DNA of 64,000 nucleotides from Anarhynchus alexandrinus. Taxonomy: Eukaryota > Chordata > Aves > Charadriiformes > Charadriidae. The position numbers and the translations under genes were made by a program. Where the stretch lies: the NCBI GenBank assembly GCA_008711295.1, contig VUYV01000157.1, positions 1,701,484-1,765,483 on the forward strand, in the 5' to 3' direction. Shown piece by piece: positions 13,416-24,900 of this stretch (positions are counted from its first letter, which is position 1; each line of letters opens with the position of its first letter). The notes beneath the pieces are model-generated. The model had not been told where the DNA came from. It searched no databases and was given only the letters and a program-made list of their open reading frames with translations.

Positions 13416-14685
13416 AAACCAGGAGTGCATTATCTCCTTCCCACTTGTGACCTAGTTAGCATAAAAGGAAATCTGGAAGTGTGGCCAAGCCAGGAGCCAT
13501 GGCATATTTCCCACCTCCCTAGAACAGAGAAACAAATCTGTGGAGCGTGATGGTTGCCTAAAAGAAGCCAAACTGTACTAAGTAAGTTCAAGTAGAAAAA
13601 ATATATTCTGACTAAACACATTCCCATGTAGATATTTCAGAAAAAGTAATTAATAAAAAAGGTGCTGTTCTGGCAATAAAGGAGCTTTCTTAAGTTTGAA
13701 CACCTGCAAAATAAAAGTATATACCAAATTACAGCCGGACTGGTAATCAGTCCCTTTTTGTTGTGATTGCTAATTATCTCATATTTCTCCCTGAAGTGTT
13801 TTCTATAGAAATATGAAAGCTAACTACGGGCATTTTCCATCTTCTTTTAAACGATAGATAGTTTCATAATATTTTGGATTACTAGTTAGTGTTATATTAT
13901 TCAAGCTGCTAACTTAGTGTATGATAATTCCTTGGTATTATCTCCTCTGTTCCCAGGCAAAACTTTCAAGCTCCATGTCTAATTAGAAATAATTTGTATG
14001 AAAGTAAGACAGTTTGGAGAAAAGACAATCCATCTTACCAAGAAAAAGAAATATCCAACTAAGCAAGAATCACTCAAAATTTCTTGAATCTTGTGTGCAA
14101 GAATACCCCTAATCGCAGATTAAAAATATATTTGGGGCCATTGCATCTGTGGAAGATGACTGTGTGACTCCTAGAACTGATACAAGCATACTATGCAGAG
14201 TATTTATCATTATTGATCACCTGGTGAAATTGGAGTTTCAAAGAAAAACACTTCCAGCACTTAATGTGTGTGAAACTTTAGTCCATATCTTGTCATTATT
14301 CAGTGGACGTTTAGAATGGAACATAAAATTGTACTGTCTTGTTTCAAGTTTCCCTAACTAGTTTTAAGTTCATCTTATGTTAATGTAATATACACTGCAA
14401 GGAATGTGCCTTGTGGATGAACACTAAAAACAAATGCAAGTTATGTAAAGATCTCAAAAACTCTGGACTTCCAGGATTTCTGGAATTTATATGATACAGA
14501 TCAAATTTGTCTCAGCCTCCATTTCTGTAACTACGTCTATAACAACACATTTACTTTAACATAATGCAGTTATTCTACTTGTTGAAGTATTTTAGAGTCA
14601 TAGAATCATAGAATAGTTTGGGTTCGAAGGGACCTTTAAAGGTGATCTAGTCCAACCCCCCTGCAATGAGCTGGGACATCTTCAA

Positions 14686-14910
14686 CTAGATCAGGTTTCT
14701 CAGAGCACCATCCAACCTGACCTTGAATGTTTCCAGGGATGAAGCATCCACCACCTCTCTGGGCAACCCGTTCCAGTGTTTCACCACCCTCATGGTAAAA
14801 GATTTCTTCCTCATATCTGGTCTCAATCTACTCTCTTTCAGCTTACAACCATTATCCCTTGTCCTATTGCAAGAGGCCCTGCTGAAAAGTTTGTTCCCAT
14901 CTTTCTTATA
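14686..14910 (-). pseudogene. CR1 ORF2 C-terminus (copy B)
   Basis: On the minus strand, an open frame of about 74 codons ends at a TAG at 14686-14688. It matches the conserved CR1 C-terminal region: NRTRDNGCKLKE, a short basic stretch, RVVKHWNGLPREVVDASSLE, and a final LDGALRNLI. It is the true end of ORF2, kept downstream of the internal deletion. The remaining 90 bases to 14596 are the 3' untranslated end of the element. Confidence 0.88.
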
Positions 14911-15114
14911 AGCCCCCTTTAAGTACAGAAAGGCCTAAATAAGGTATCCCTGGTGCCTTCTTTTCTCCAGGCTGAACTCTCAACTTGTCCTCATACAAAA
15001 GGTGTTCCATCCCTCTGATCATTTTTGTGGCCCTACTCTGGACCTGCTACAACAGGTCCCTGTCTTTCCTGTGCTGAGGACCATGTGCCTTAGCAGAGTT
15101 TCCAGGAGGATCTG

Positions 15115-15555
15115 CTACATGATCTTGCCGAGCACAGAGGTGAGACTGACTGGCCTGTAGCTCCCTGGATCTTCCTTTTTTCCCTTTTTGAAAACGGATG
15201 TTATGTTTCCCCTTTTCCAGTCAGTGGGAACTTCACCGGACTGCCACGACTTCTCAAATATGATGGATAGTGGCTTGGCAACTTCATCCACCAGTTCCCT
15301 CAGGACCCATGGATATATTTCATCAGTTCCCATGGACTTGTGCACCTTCAGGTTTCTCAGATGGTCTTGAACCTGGTCTTCTCCTCCAGTGGGCCGTTCC
15401 TCATTCTCACAGTCCCTGCTTTTGCCTTCTGCAACTCGGGTGGTGTAGCTAGAGCCCTTATGGGTGAAGACTGAGCCAAAAAAGTCATTGAGTCCCTCAG
15501 CCTTGTCCATGTCCCGGGAAACCAGGTCTCCCGTTTCCTTCCTGAGTGGACCCAC
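15115..15555 (-). pseudogene. CR1 ORF2 RT N-terminal part (copy B)
   Basis: Open frame of 146 codons covering the region before the RT palm. Visible blocks are [36 protein letters not shown], the [28 protein letters not shown] block with its variant residues, and [15 protein letters not shown]. It ends in a stop just after GKIM, and the reading continues for only about a dozen codons (to LLRHM) before the internal deletion. The palm blocks, including FADD, are absent from this copy. Confidence 0.92.
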
Positions 15556-15722
15556 ATTTTTTCTAATCTTCCTTTTGCCACTGACATACCTATAGAAGCT
15601 TTTCTTGTTGCCCTTAATGTCCCTGGCCAGATTTAACTCTATATTCCTCCCAGGCTACCTGTCCTCACTTCCACCCCTGTAGGCTTCCTTTTTCTGTTTG
15701 AGATTATCCAGGAGCTCCTTGT

Positions 15723-16055
15723 TCATCCATGCAGCCTCCTGGCATTTTTGCCTGACTTCCTCTTTGTCAGGATGCGTTGCTCCTGAGCTTGGAGGAAGTG
15801 GTCCTTGAATCTTAGCCAGCTTTCCTGGTCTCCTCTTCCCTCCAGGGCTTTATCCCATGGTACTCTGCCAAGCAGATCCCTGAAGAGGCCAAAGTCTCCT
15901 CTCCTGAAGACCAGGGTAGCTAGCTTACTGTGCACCCTCCTTGCCACCCTAAGCATCTTGAACTCCACCATCTCATGGTCACTGCAGCCAAGGCTGCCCT
16001 TGAGCTTCACATTCCCCACCAGCCCCTCATTGTTGGTGACAACAAGGTCCAGCAT
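15723..16055 (-). pseudogene. CR1 ORF2 endonuclease C-terminal part and linker (copy B)
   Basis: Open frame of 110 codons that begins with LDLVVTNNEGLVGNVKLKG and GCSDHEMVEF. The SDH of this block holds the conserved Asp-His of the endonuclease active site and is intact. Downstream residues match the charged linker between the endonuclease and RT domains of CR1. It is separated by a frame change from both 16070-16645 and the RT fragment at 15115-15555. Confidence 0.92.
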
Positions 16056-16069
16056 GGCACTTTTCCTCG

Positions 16070-16645
16070 TTAGCTCCTCTGTTCCTTGGAGAAGGAAGTT
16101 ATCATTGATGCATTCCAGGAACTTCTTGGATTTCTTCTGCCCTGCTGTGTTGTCCCTCCAACAGATATCAGGGTGGTTGAGTCCCCCATGAGGACCAGGG
16201 CTTCTGAATGTGAGGCTGCTCCTATCTGTCTATAGAGGGCCTCATCCACTCGGTCTTCCTGGTTGGGTGGCCTACAGCAGACCCCTACTGTGATGTCACC
16301 TGTCTCTGTCCTCCCTTTAATTCCGACCCATAAGCTCTCTGTTGGCTTCTCATCCGTCCCCAGGCAGAGCTCCATGCGTTCCAGCTGGTCCTTGACATAG
16401 AGGGTGTCACCCCCTCCTCGACTCTCCTGTCTGTCCTTGATGAAGAGCTTGTATCTTTCCATTCCAACATTCCAGTCATAGGAGCCATCCCACCATGTTT
16501 CTGTGATGCCAATGAGATCATAGCCCTTCAGGCATGCACACGTATCTAACTCCTCGTGTTTATTCCCTATGCTTTGTGTGTTTGCATAGAGGCAGTCCTC
16601 CAAGTCAAATATATCCTGAAGAATCCTAGATGAGAGGCATTCCAA
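16070..16645 (-). pseudogene. CR1 ORF2 endonuclease domain, N-terminal part (copy B)
   Basis: Open frame of 191 codons matching the start of CR1 ORF2, the endonuclease that nicks target DNA. Visible blocks are the first-strand Asn region LYANTQSIGNKHEELD, the catalytic Glu block ITETWWD, GGGDTLYVKD, VCCRPPNQED, and the block that normally reads LMGDFN. Here the last one reads LMGDSTT, so the conserved Asn is lost. The Met at the start of this frame is not established as the ancestral start. The frame then drifts out of register, and the rest of the domain continues at 15723-16055. The copy is inactive. Confidence 0.93.
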
Positions 16646-18975
16646 AATGCATTTCTGTAAAAAAGGATAGAAATGTTTGTGTTAGTTACCTCCACAATAT
16701 TGTTGTGCCTGACTGCAGATGGCCGAGGCTGTCCTGCTGTTCTTTTGGAACCACTAGTGATTTAGATTAATGGTGTGCACATGCTGTAGAAGAAAAACAT
16801 AAAGCTTAATACATGTTTTAGCATTTTAACTGTCTTGAAAATCTGTACAACTGTATATTATTTCTTACAGAGCAATTGCACTATGACTATATCACCAAAA
16901 TTCCTTGTTATCTCAGCACTAAAACACGTGAGGGACAACAACCTCTTTTAAGAACATTTTCTCAGGTGATAAAAGAAAGTTTTTATTTCCTCTTCTAGCC
17001 AAGATATCTACTAACATAAGACGAATGAAAAGAGTTTTGTTCATCATTAACTTCACTGACACTAAGGATGGAAGATCTTTTAACTGGTTGCTTGGAACAT
17101 GGTTTTAGAAATTTTTTTGCAGTGTTGGTGGGTTGTGGAGAGCTGTTGTTCAGCAATAAAGGTTGGGATCTTTATTCCTGCATTGGAATTTGAGTGAGTA
17201 AAGCTGAGAAGTTGTCTGAGGAGCAGAAGTTGTTTCAAAGCAAAGTGATAAGTGACAGAATACTAAAGGGAAGCAGGAGTTGGTGAGACTTTGCTTTGCT
17301 TTTTGGAGCCACAGCTAAGGACATGGTAGAACTGTATTTTCCACTCAAGGAAATAATACTGCAAGATGCCATTAATGTCCAACTCTTTATTGCAACAGAA
17401 TTTCCTGACAAATAGTGGGAACACAGCAGAGCATTGTCAGAGCTGGGAAGTTTTGAGAAATATGAATCCAAAGGCTGGATTTGCTCATATGTTCATAGCA
17501 TCTTCTTTCTGTGGTGGGTGGAAGGGGTTGTAATAGTGTCAGTTTATTGCTGATAAAGCTGTATTCTTTGACAGCAGTCCATATACTGTACTAACAGTGT
17601 AAGTACAGAGAAAAAAGTGACTCCAGAGAGGCCTGTTTTAGAATATGAAGTAAGAGCCATTGTTTTGAGGTTTTGCTTTTTTGTTGTTGTTGTTTTGTTT
17701 TTTCTCACAGAAATACCTTAGCAATAGAAAGGGAAACTAATGCTCATGAGGATTTGTACACACACGGGCAGCAGATGATACAGAGGTGTCAGAGTGTGTG
17801 TTTCCATCATGAGTTTCCTAAGGGACCAGTAGAAAATTAACCTAGACAGCAGTCACAGCCAGTACATATTAGGCTTCCCCCAAATTCTCTTTGCAATAAA
17901 AGCAACCTCAGCTGTTGGTGATACCAGTGGGCTGCATAGGAGACATGGAAGACAAATGTGTTGGGAATTTTGTTGTTGAAATAGTTTCTGTTTGGTTTTT
18001 TTTAAAAAAATTTATTATTATTATTATAACTGAAGACTGAGGTATCTTTCAAGTAGCAAAGTATTCTATGCCATCCTATATTTTATGAATTTTTTTTATA
18101 ATAATAATTTAAAACTAAGAATTAAATCAAGGGTTGGATATAGAATGAATCCTTTCTTTCCTTCTTTTTTTAAATTTCTGTCCTCGGGCAAAAGTATATA
18201 ATACAGTTCAACACTGAGTTTCCCTCTTGGATTATTTCAGTATCCTTTTAAAGTATAAGAAAGATCTTGGGGCTCAGAAAGGCTCCACAAAACCTTTCCA
18301 TGTAAATACCATAGTGTAACATTTTTTGATATATCTTCTTTAGATTCCAGACCAGATTCAGCCACACACATGTCTGTTTTTCAGCTGAGAATTTCAAGGT
18401 TGTCTGTAAGGTGAAGTATGGGTCTCCTGTTGACAGCACTGAAGACCACAGGGACTTCATTAGATACAGTATGTGTAGAAAAACAAGCATGTTTATAGAT
18501 GGTATCTAGAGGGAAATATTTGAGTTATGCAATGATTCTTTAGTAGGCCACCAGGATTATCAGAATAACATGGTACATAGAGGAATGGTTCTATGTAATA
18601 TTTTGCCTAATTTTTATTTTTTTTTTAATTGATGAATTCCCTCAAGAAACCCAAGGTATGACCATAAGACATTCAGGAACAAACATTTATGATCAACAGC
18701 CTTACCTGAGGCACGGGAGCAAATCAGAAAACAAGACTATAGGCCTAAAATTTGGGGAATCATAGTAAGTGACCAACATTTTTATCTTTTGAACACAGTA
18801 CTTCCAACTGGAATAGGTGATCTGCATATGTTCCTTGATTTTGGGGGTAGAACTTAGCTTAATAAAAATGAAATTTTGATGGCATCTCTGCTGCATCATC
18901 CAGCATTATAAAAGGGAAATCTTGCTAAAGTTTATGACTTGACAGTCTCTAATTCACAGTTAATTATTTAGCTTC

Positions 18976-18992
18976 AAAAAAAAAAAAAAAAA
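18976..18992. repeat. Poly-A tract
   Basis: A run of about 17 A after GCTTC. No retrocopy is visible next to it. Confidence 0.85.
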
Positions 18993-21900
18993 CGAAACCA
19001 AACTAAATTTGCAAGCTTTTGAAATGCATTTGAAAGCATCACATCATGTTGCAGGATGCTTGGGACTACTCCTGTAGAGAGATTTCTATGTTAAAAAGGG
19101 AAAAGTGTGATTAATTGTCCAGAGAGAGAGTGAAAGTTTTCAGGTTGTGTAAGCACAGTTTGCAGCATTCTCCACCTATGGTTTGGTCCAAGTTGAATTT
19201 TGGAATTATGAAATTTGGATGACTTTTTGGAAATAAAATCCTTGTTTACTTGATAATAGAACTGTCATTAGAAATACTGAAATACCCATGGAGTGATGAA
19301 CAATTCAGGAATGTTATGCCTCCCAGATGGAAAGGTGGGATTGACCAACCAGAGACCTCCTCTCTACACCCCTTCTCTGGGCATTTGTATCTAACTGACA
19401 GCCATGTGGAATTTAGCTCTGCAAATACCAGATGATGCAGCTGGAGACATATAATGCAGCTTCTGTTATACGATGAGGCACAACAGTAAAAGGAAGGACT
19501 ATGAGTACGTTAATCAGCCATCAAGTCAACAAAATTTTATTCTGTGCAAAAAAAACCAAACCTAATAGGAGAAATCAGAGATTATTTCCAGTAGAGGCAG
19601 AGAGTCTTAAAGATACTGGTGAAGTATTGTATTAAGCACTAAGTTGTTGCCTTTGATGATCAAGACAGGTGAGCTGCATAAATGTGTAAATTACTAGAAA
19701 GCAAAAGAATACCTGTGAAAGAATATTTTTGTTATTTATGAATACATCAAAAGAATAAAATCTATAGAAAACAAGAAAGCATTAACCTTAAAGGATACTG
19801 TTGGCATATGATCAAATTATTATAAAGTTACCATGAATCTATTTAGGCTGGAAATTTAGAAGCTGTCTTCACAGAGAAAAAAGAAACTTCCTTAGACTGA
19901 TAAGCTGACTGTAATCAAAGGTTTCTGTGGACCTTTCATTAGTTTTCCGTGATGCTTCCCTCAAATGCCCTCTCTGGAAGAAGACTGTTGATATTATTGC
20001 AGAGATAGGGTTTTGAAAAAGAAAAAAGGAAATGTAATGATATCACCCCTTTGATGGGCAATGAAATGTTGCCTCCTAGAGCACCTACACATTATAAAAT
20101 AGCAGGCATACTGGAATAATTTTAGAAAGTGTGGTCTCTAACCATTTATTTCAGTAGCGACCATAGTAGGCCAATATAGGACAAGAGACTGGGCTGACAA
20201 GATAGGATTGAAAGAGAGACTGGCTATAGATTGCATGTGAATTTGAGTGCCAACAGCAACAGAAGTTTTGGGGGTTTGTCAGGTCAGAACTTTTGACAGC
20301 GTGAAACTTACTTATCGCTTCAGTCCTGCATTACCTGCAGCTTTTCATCACTTGCAGTTCCAGTACATCAATGTTCTCCGTACATCTTTACAATAAAAAC
20401 AGATGGGGGATAAACAGGCGCATTCTGAATAAAGCAAAGATATTTACCGAGCCTGTTGTTATATTTTCCCCTAGGTTCTTTGCACTGGGTAGTGTTTGGT
20501 GTTGACAGTTTACGTTTTGAACAGGTAGATGAGAGAAAGTAAATTAATTTCACTGTTAGTATGCTCTTCACTTACAGAGCAAATATATCAGTACTAGTGG
20601 TCAGTATGGAAGGCAAGGCATTTTAGACTTAAATAATTATTTGGCTTGAACAGTGACTAATGTGACAAGAACAGGCAGGAAATTTTAGGTTGTATTCTTA
20701 TTCTTCTAGAGGATTTACAGATTACGACAGTCCTATATGGTGAAAACAATACTTCAGGGTTGGTCTTTCATAGTGGCTTTGTACTGAAGTTGAACTTAAA
20801 GTAGTGACTTATCTATCCAGTCCCATGTGATGGTGATAATGTGGAAAAGATGGACCATGACATTTGCAGAAGAGTGATCTTAATTGAAACAATTTTTGTT
20901 TCTCAGGTATGTTTATACAGCCTCTCCAACAAGAAAAACACAGAGAATGTTGCTTAAATCGTAGAGTTAAGCGTTTCAGCACTCCAGAAAAATCAATTTA
21001 ATGATGAGCGGCATAATTCACCTGATATTTTAGGGGAAATTAACTTTAATATTTTGAGTTTTTTTCTGTTTTTACATCTAGATGTGGTCAGACATGACTG
21101 ACGACTCATTTTCTAACACCACTGGAAGTTTGCCATAGAGCCTCCATATAGATGTTTTCATCCTTGAAGACACTTTGAAAGATTTAAATGTATGATGCAA
21201 TATCATGCAGCGATATCCAAGTGTGTTGTGAAAGAGCTAGCTTGGTTACTTGTTTATCTAAGCATTGTTCATCCCACACTAATATATCTTGTTTCTCAGA
21301 TCATCGTACTTCTGCTTCTTTGCACAGCAGTGCATTTGTCATCAAAGTACAAGGTTTCTCATGTTGTATGAAGCTGTATTTCTACTGAAAAATTCAGGTG
21401 GAGATATTGTAGCACTGAGGTCCACAATTTAGGAAAATACTATTTACAAGGGTCTCAGGTAACTATTTTTGGAGTTTTTGACTTATACAAAAGATGGTCT
21501 TGGAATACATTTAAAATTAAAAGCTGACCCCTGAAACAAACATGTATAAGAGCAGATTCTGGGACAGATGATCTAGATGATGAGACTGTGAAAAAATTCC
21601 AGGTGTTCTGTCCTTGTCTTCAAACAAAAAGAATGTTCTACAGGTGCTGTCTTCTCTTTTGGACAAAATGTGGAGCCCCATGCTTTTTCCATCTGGTCTT
21701 CTTAATTTAAAAGATAGGCTAGGACTATCTGGGAAACTGGATAGAAGTTATGCATTGTAAGTTGATCCTGTTGCATATTTTTCCTGAAGCCACAGGTATA
21801 TAGGTGATTTCTGTCACACATCCCTTTAGTTACTCTCCAAATATTCCATTACTGTACACCAATATCTTCTAAGTACCCAAAATTAATAGAAAGATGAACA

Positions 21901-24900
21901 TAAATTATTATGAAATTTATCAATAGTAATATTGGGCAATGACTAGAGATCTGGAGTTTACTCCCAGTTCTGCAGACAACTTTTCCCAGCTCTCTGCCCC
22001 ATCTTCCTTTCTTCATAAAGTAATAATGATAATCTGCTTCCATTGTAAAATTGCAGTGAGTTTTCCTGACGGAAAGTTTTGTCTGAACGTCGGAAAAAAT
22101 GACAACAGTTACCTAACCACATTTCTGTTGCAGATGCGTTTCTATGCAGGTACAGCTTCACAGGTATTGCAGTTATTATGTGATAGCTGCCACATTCGTC
22201 CTTTTAAAAGACGTTGCTTTTTCAATTCAATACAGACATTCTCTGACAAAAGAAAGTGTTAAATTAATGCTGAGTTAAGATTGTCTGTGGGTGTGTGCCC
22301 TACCTAAGGATTAGGACAGCAAAATTTAACCTTTTAAAGCCAGCAAATTCTGAATTATAGTATGTGAAGTTGTTAATCTGCCATCTTTGAGGAATGCCCT
22401 TAAAATTCCACAATATACAGATTTACACTTAGTCTTTGCCAACAAGGTCCTATTTCAGAGGAAATAAAGCCCTTGATAACTTTAGGACAATAGCTAACAC
22501 CTTTTTTTTACCTTTTTAAAGATGTGGCTAAGTGAATTACAATTAATTGAAGCAGCCCTCATGTGGGTTACAGCTAGGAAGCAACCCCAAATATGCTATG
22601 TTTTACAATCCCTTGATACACTTTCATAAAATAAGTTGATTTTTCTGCAGGATTTTCACTCTCACAACACTAAAAACTCCATGACAAGAAGAGGCTTGAA
22701 TTTCTTTGCACTGATATTGGATTAAGACACACATACACCTCTCTCTCTCCTTGGATACATCCAGTACTGGCTCAGACCCAGATCTCCTCGTACTGCCAAG
22801 CTGCTCCAACTAATCCCTTCACCATTCAATATCACTGCACTTAGCACAGTGAATCCAGCTGAAATGCATGTGGATTTTTGCCAGCTGGGGAGGAAGAGTA
22901 GAGCCAATGCTTCAATGACACGTATTTTAGCATTATTTTTCTTGATATTCACAAGTTACATCCACACCAGCTCCTTGCTTCCTGGTTTTCAGATATCTGA
23001 AAGTCACTGGATTAAACATTCTGGAAAGGAACACGACTCTACTGATATTTTAAATCCCGGTAAAAGACATTTTTGTCAGGCATTTATTATGTACCCCACG
23101 CTTCAGATCCAAACAAACATGATTTTGCTACATGCCAAGGTAAGTTGCCAAGAAACGTTTTACACAGAGTGCGGAGAAGCAGGAAGGGGGATTATGTGGC
23201 TGCTTAGAGCTTCTGCACATACTTGGGGACATGCAAAAAAAATCGTGGAATAGAGCAGATTGAGAAGAATGCATGGGGTTCGGTAAGAAAAATAAAGTAA
23301 GGTCAGAAGATGCTTTCATGATTTAAAGCTCTGGGGTTGGGATCTGAAGTAGATGACAGACACAAAGGGTTTCTCTGTAATGCTGCTGGCAGAGAAATTA
23401 TAGCTATCCTGGGACTCAGCAATAGAAAACAGAAACATTGTGAATACCAGAGGGAATGCAATCAAGAACCGAATCTGCAAGAATTTCAGCAGACAGTTTA
23501 GCCCAAAAATAAAATATAGTTTTAGGGATTTCTTTTGAACTTGGGAATGTCTGTGGCATCATTTTGTATGGGGAAAGTGAGTAGTTTTGTTCTCTGTCCT
23601 AAGAGAGAAGTCTGGGACTCGAGAGAGAAACATATTGCCAAACCACCAGTCGCCCAGCAAAACATGAAAAGAAACTATGATAACTGATAAAGGATTTGGT
23701 AGGGCCTGTGAAAACAAAAATAGAATATATGTTAGAGAAAATGCATCATTCATCTCTGGTGTGGCTGTGCTGATGCAATGACATTGTACAAGGGATGATT
23801 ACTGATGAGGTGATAAAAGGCAGTAGGGAGCCATGAATAAAGATATCTGAAGAAGGTCATAAACACATGATTCATCAAAAAATGAGAATCCTTAGAAACA
23901 TTTCAGTTTTCAAACTGTTGTGCAAGGCCTCTTTTAGGAAAAGGAGTTTTTGAGTATGGAATCAAAGCAGTTTCTAATTCCCTTCTGTTAAAAAAAAATA
24001 ACTACTCCAATTTTCACCTTGGAAAGAGACTACACAGTGAAAAAAAAAATATTTTCAAAAAATCCATCAATGACTTTGCTAAAGTTGGCAAAGTTTATAA
24101 CATTATGAAAACGAAATGCCGGATTGCCACACAGTCTGGATCATAACATGCAAGGTAGGTGTTTTCATGCTGCAGTATAATTACAAATACATCTCCAGTT
24201 TCTACCTGCAGGAACAGCTACTGAAATTACACATCTGTAATTAACAGAATAACTCTATCTGATAAAATGTTTGGCTGTAAGGAGAAGAAAAAAGGAGAGA
24301 AAATAAAAGAGAACACAAAAAATACGGATGCCTTTTAGATATTAATTTGACTGTGCACAAAACCTTTGGAGTTCTAGATTTTACCCAACAACCCTCTAAA
24401 TAATGTTTTGTCTCAATACAGTTTTAGAAGTGTATGATGGATAATAACATGAACCTGAAAAATTAATAAAAATACCCCAGTATAGGATTTTTTTAATACT
24501 GCCTTTATTACTGTACCACAGAAGCTGCATGTGAATACAGTACTTCTACAGCTGTTGTTAGGGAGCTGACTGTAGAGCTACAATGGTGTTATCAACATTT
24601 AACTGTGTGATTAGAATAGCAGTACTGCACAGAAAAAGTATTACCAACTCTCAGTGTCTGGGGATATTCAGGATTTCTGGATGATGCTATTATTTCTGAT
24701 CTGGATAATATTGCATATGCACCATAATGTGTAGTCCACTGTCCCAGATGAGCTCATGAAGTCTGGTTCCTCAACAACTTATGTCTTTGGAATGCAGTTT
24801 TCGTAACATGGCCTATGTATTTATTTTTTCTTATGTAAAATATCCTTCCCATGATATCATTCATTATTTAGTGGGACGTTATCAACATCAATATTTAAAT

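Larger units (their letters stand above)
6834..14595. other. AT-rich noncoding stretch
   Basis: No gene is recognisable. The longest open frame (7885-8277, minus, 130 codons) has no ATG start and no family signature. The interval holds simple A and TA tracts and a perfect 12-bp inverted repeat at 13386-13415. I see no transposon remnant that I can name. Confidence 0.7.
14596..16655 (-). mobile_element. CR1 LINE copy B, internally deleted
   Basis: About 2.06 kb of CR1 on the minus strand. From its 5' end at about 16655 it carries the apurinic-type endonuclease domain, the linker, the N-terminal part of the RT, then a junction at about 15082, and finally the ORF2 C-terminus and the 3' end with GAGTCATAGAATCATAGAAT at 14595. 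Compared with copy A, about 790 bp holding RT blocks A to E are missing at the junction. Several frameshifts separate the ORF pieces. It is the only copy here with endonuclease sequence. Its 5' boundary is uncertain by some tens of bases. Confidence 0.95.

Noticed and set aside
15188..15452. Plus-strand frames opposite CR1 copy B
   Set aside because: They are antisense shadows of the CR1 ORF2 remnants on the minus strand.
19250..19435. Short frame with HLYLTDSHVEF, faintly like a PH-domain strand of myotubularin-type proteins
   Set aside because: Similarity covers about ten residues, with no splice sites and no other exons of such a gene nearby.
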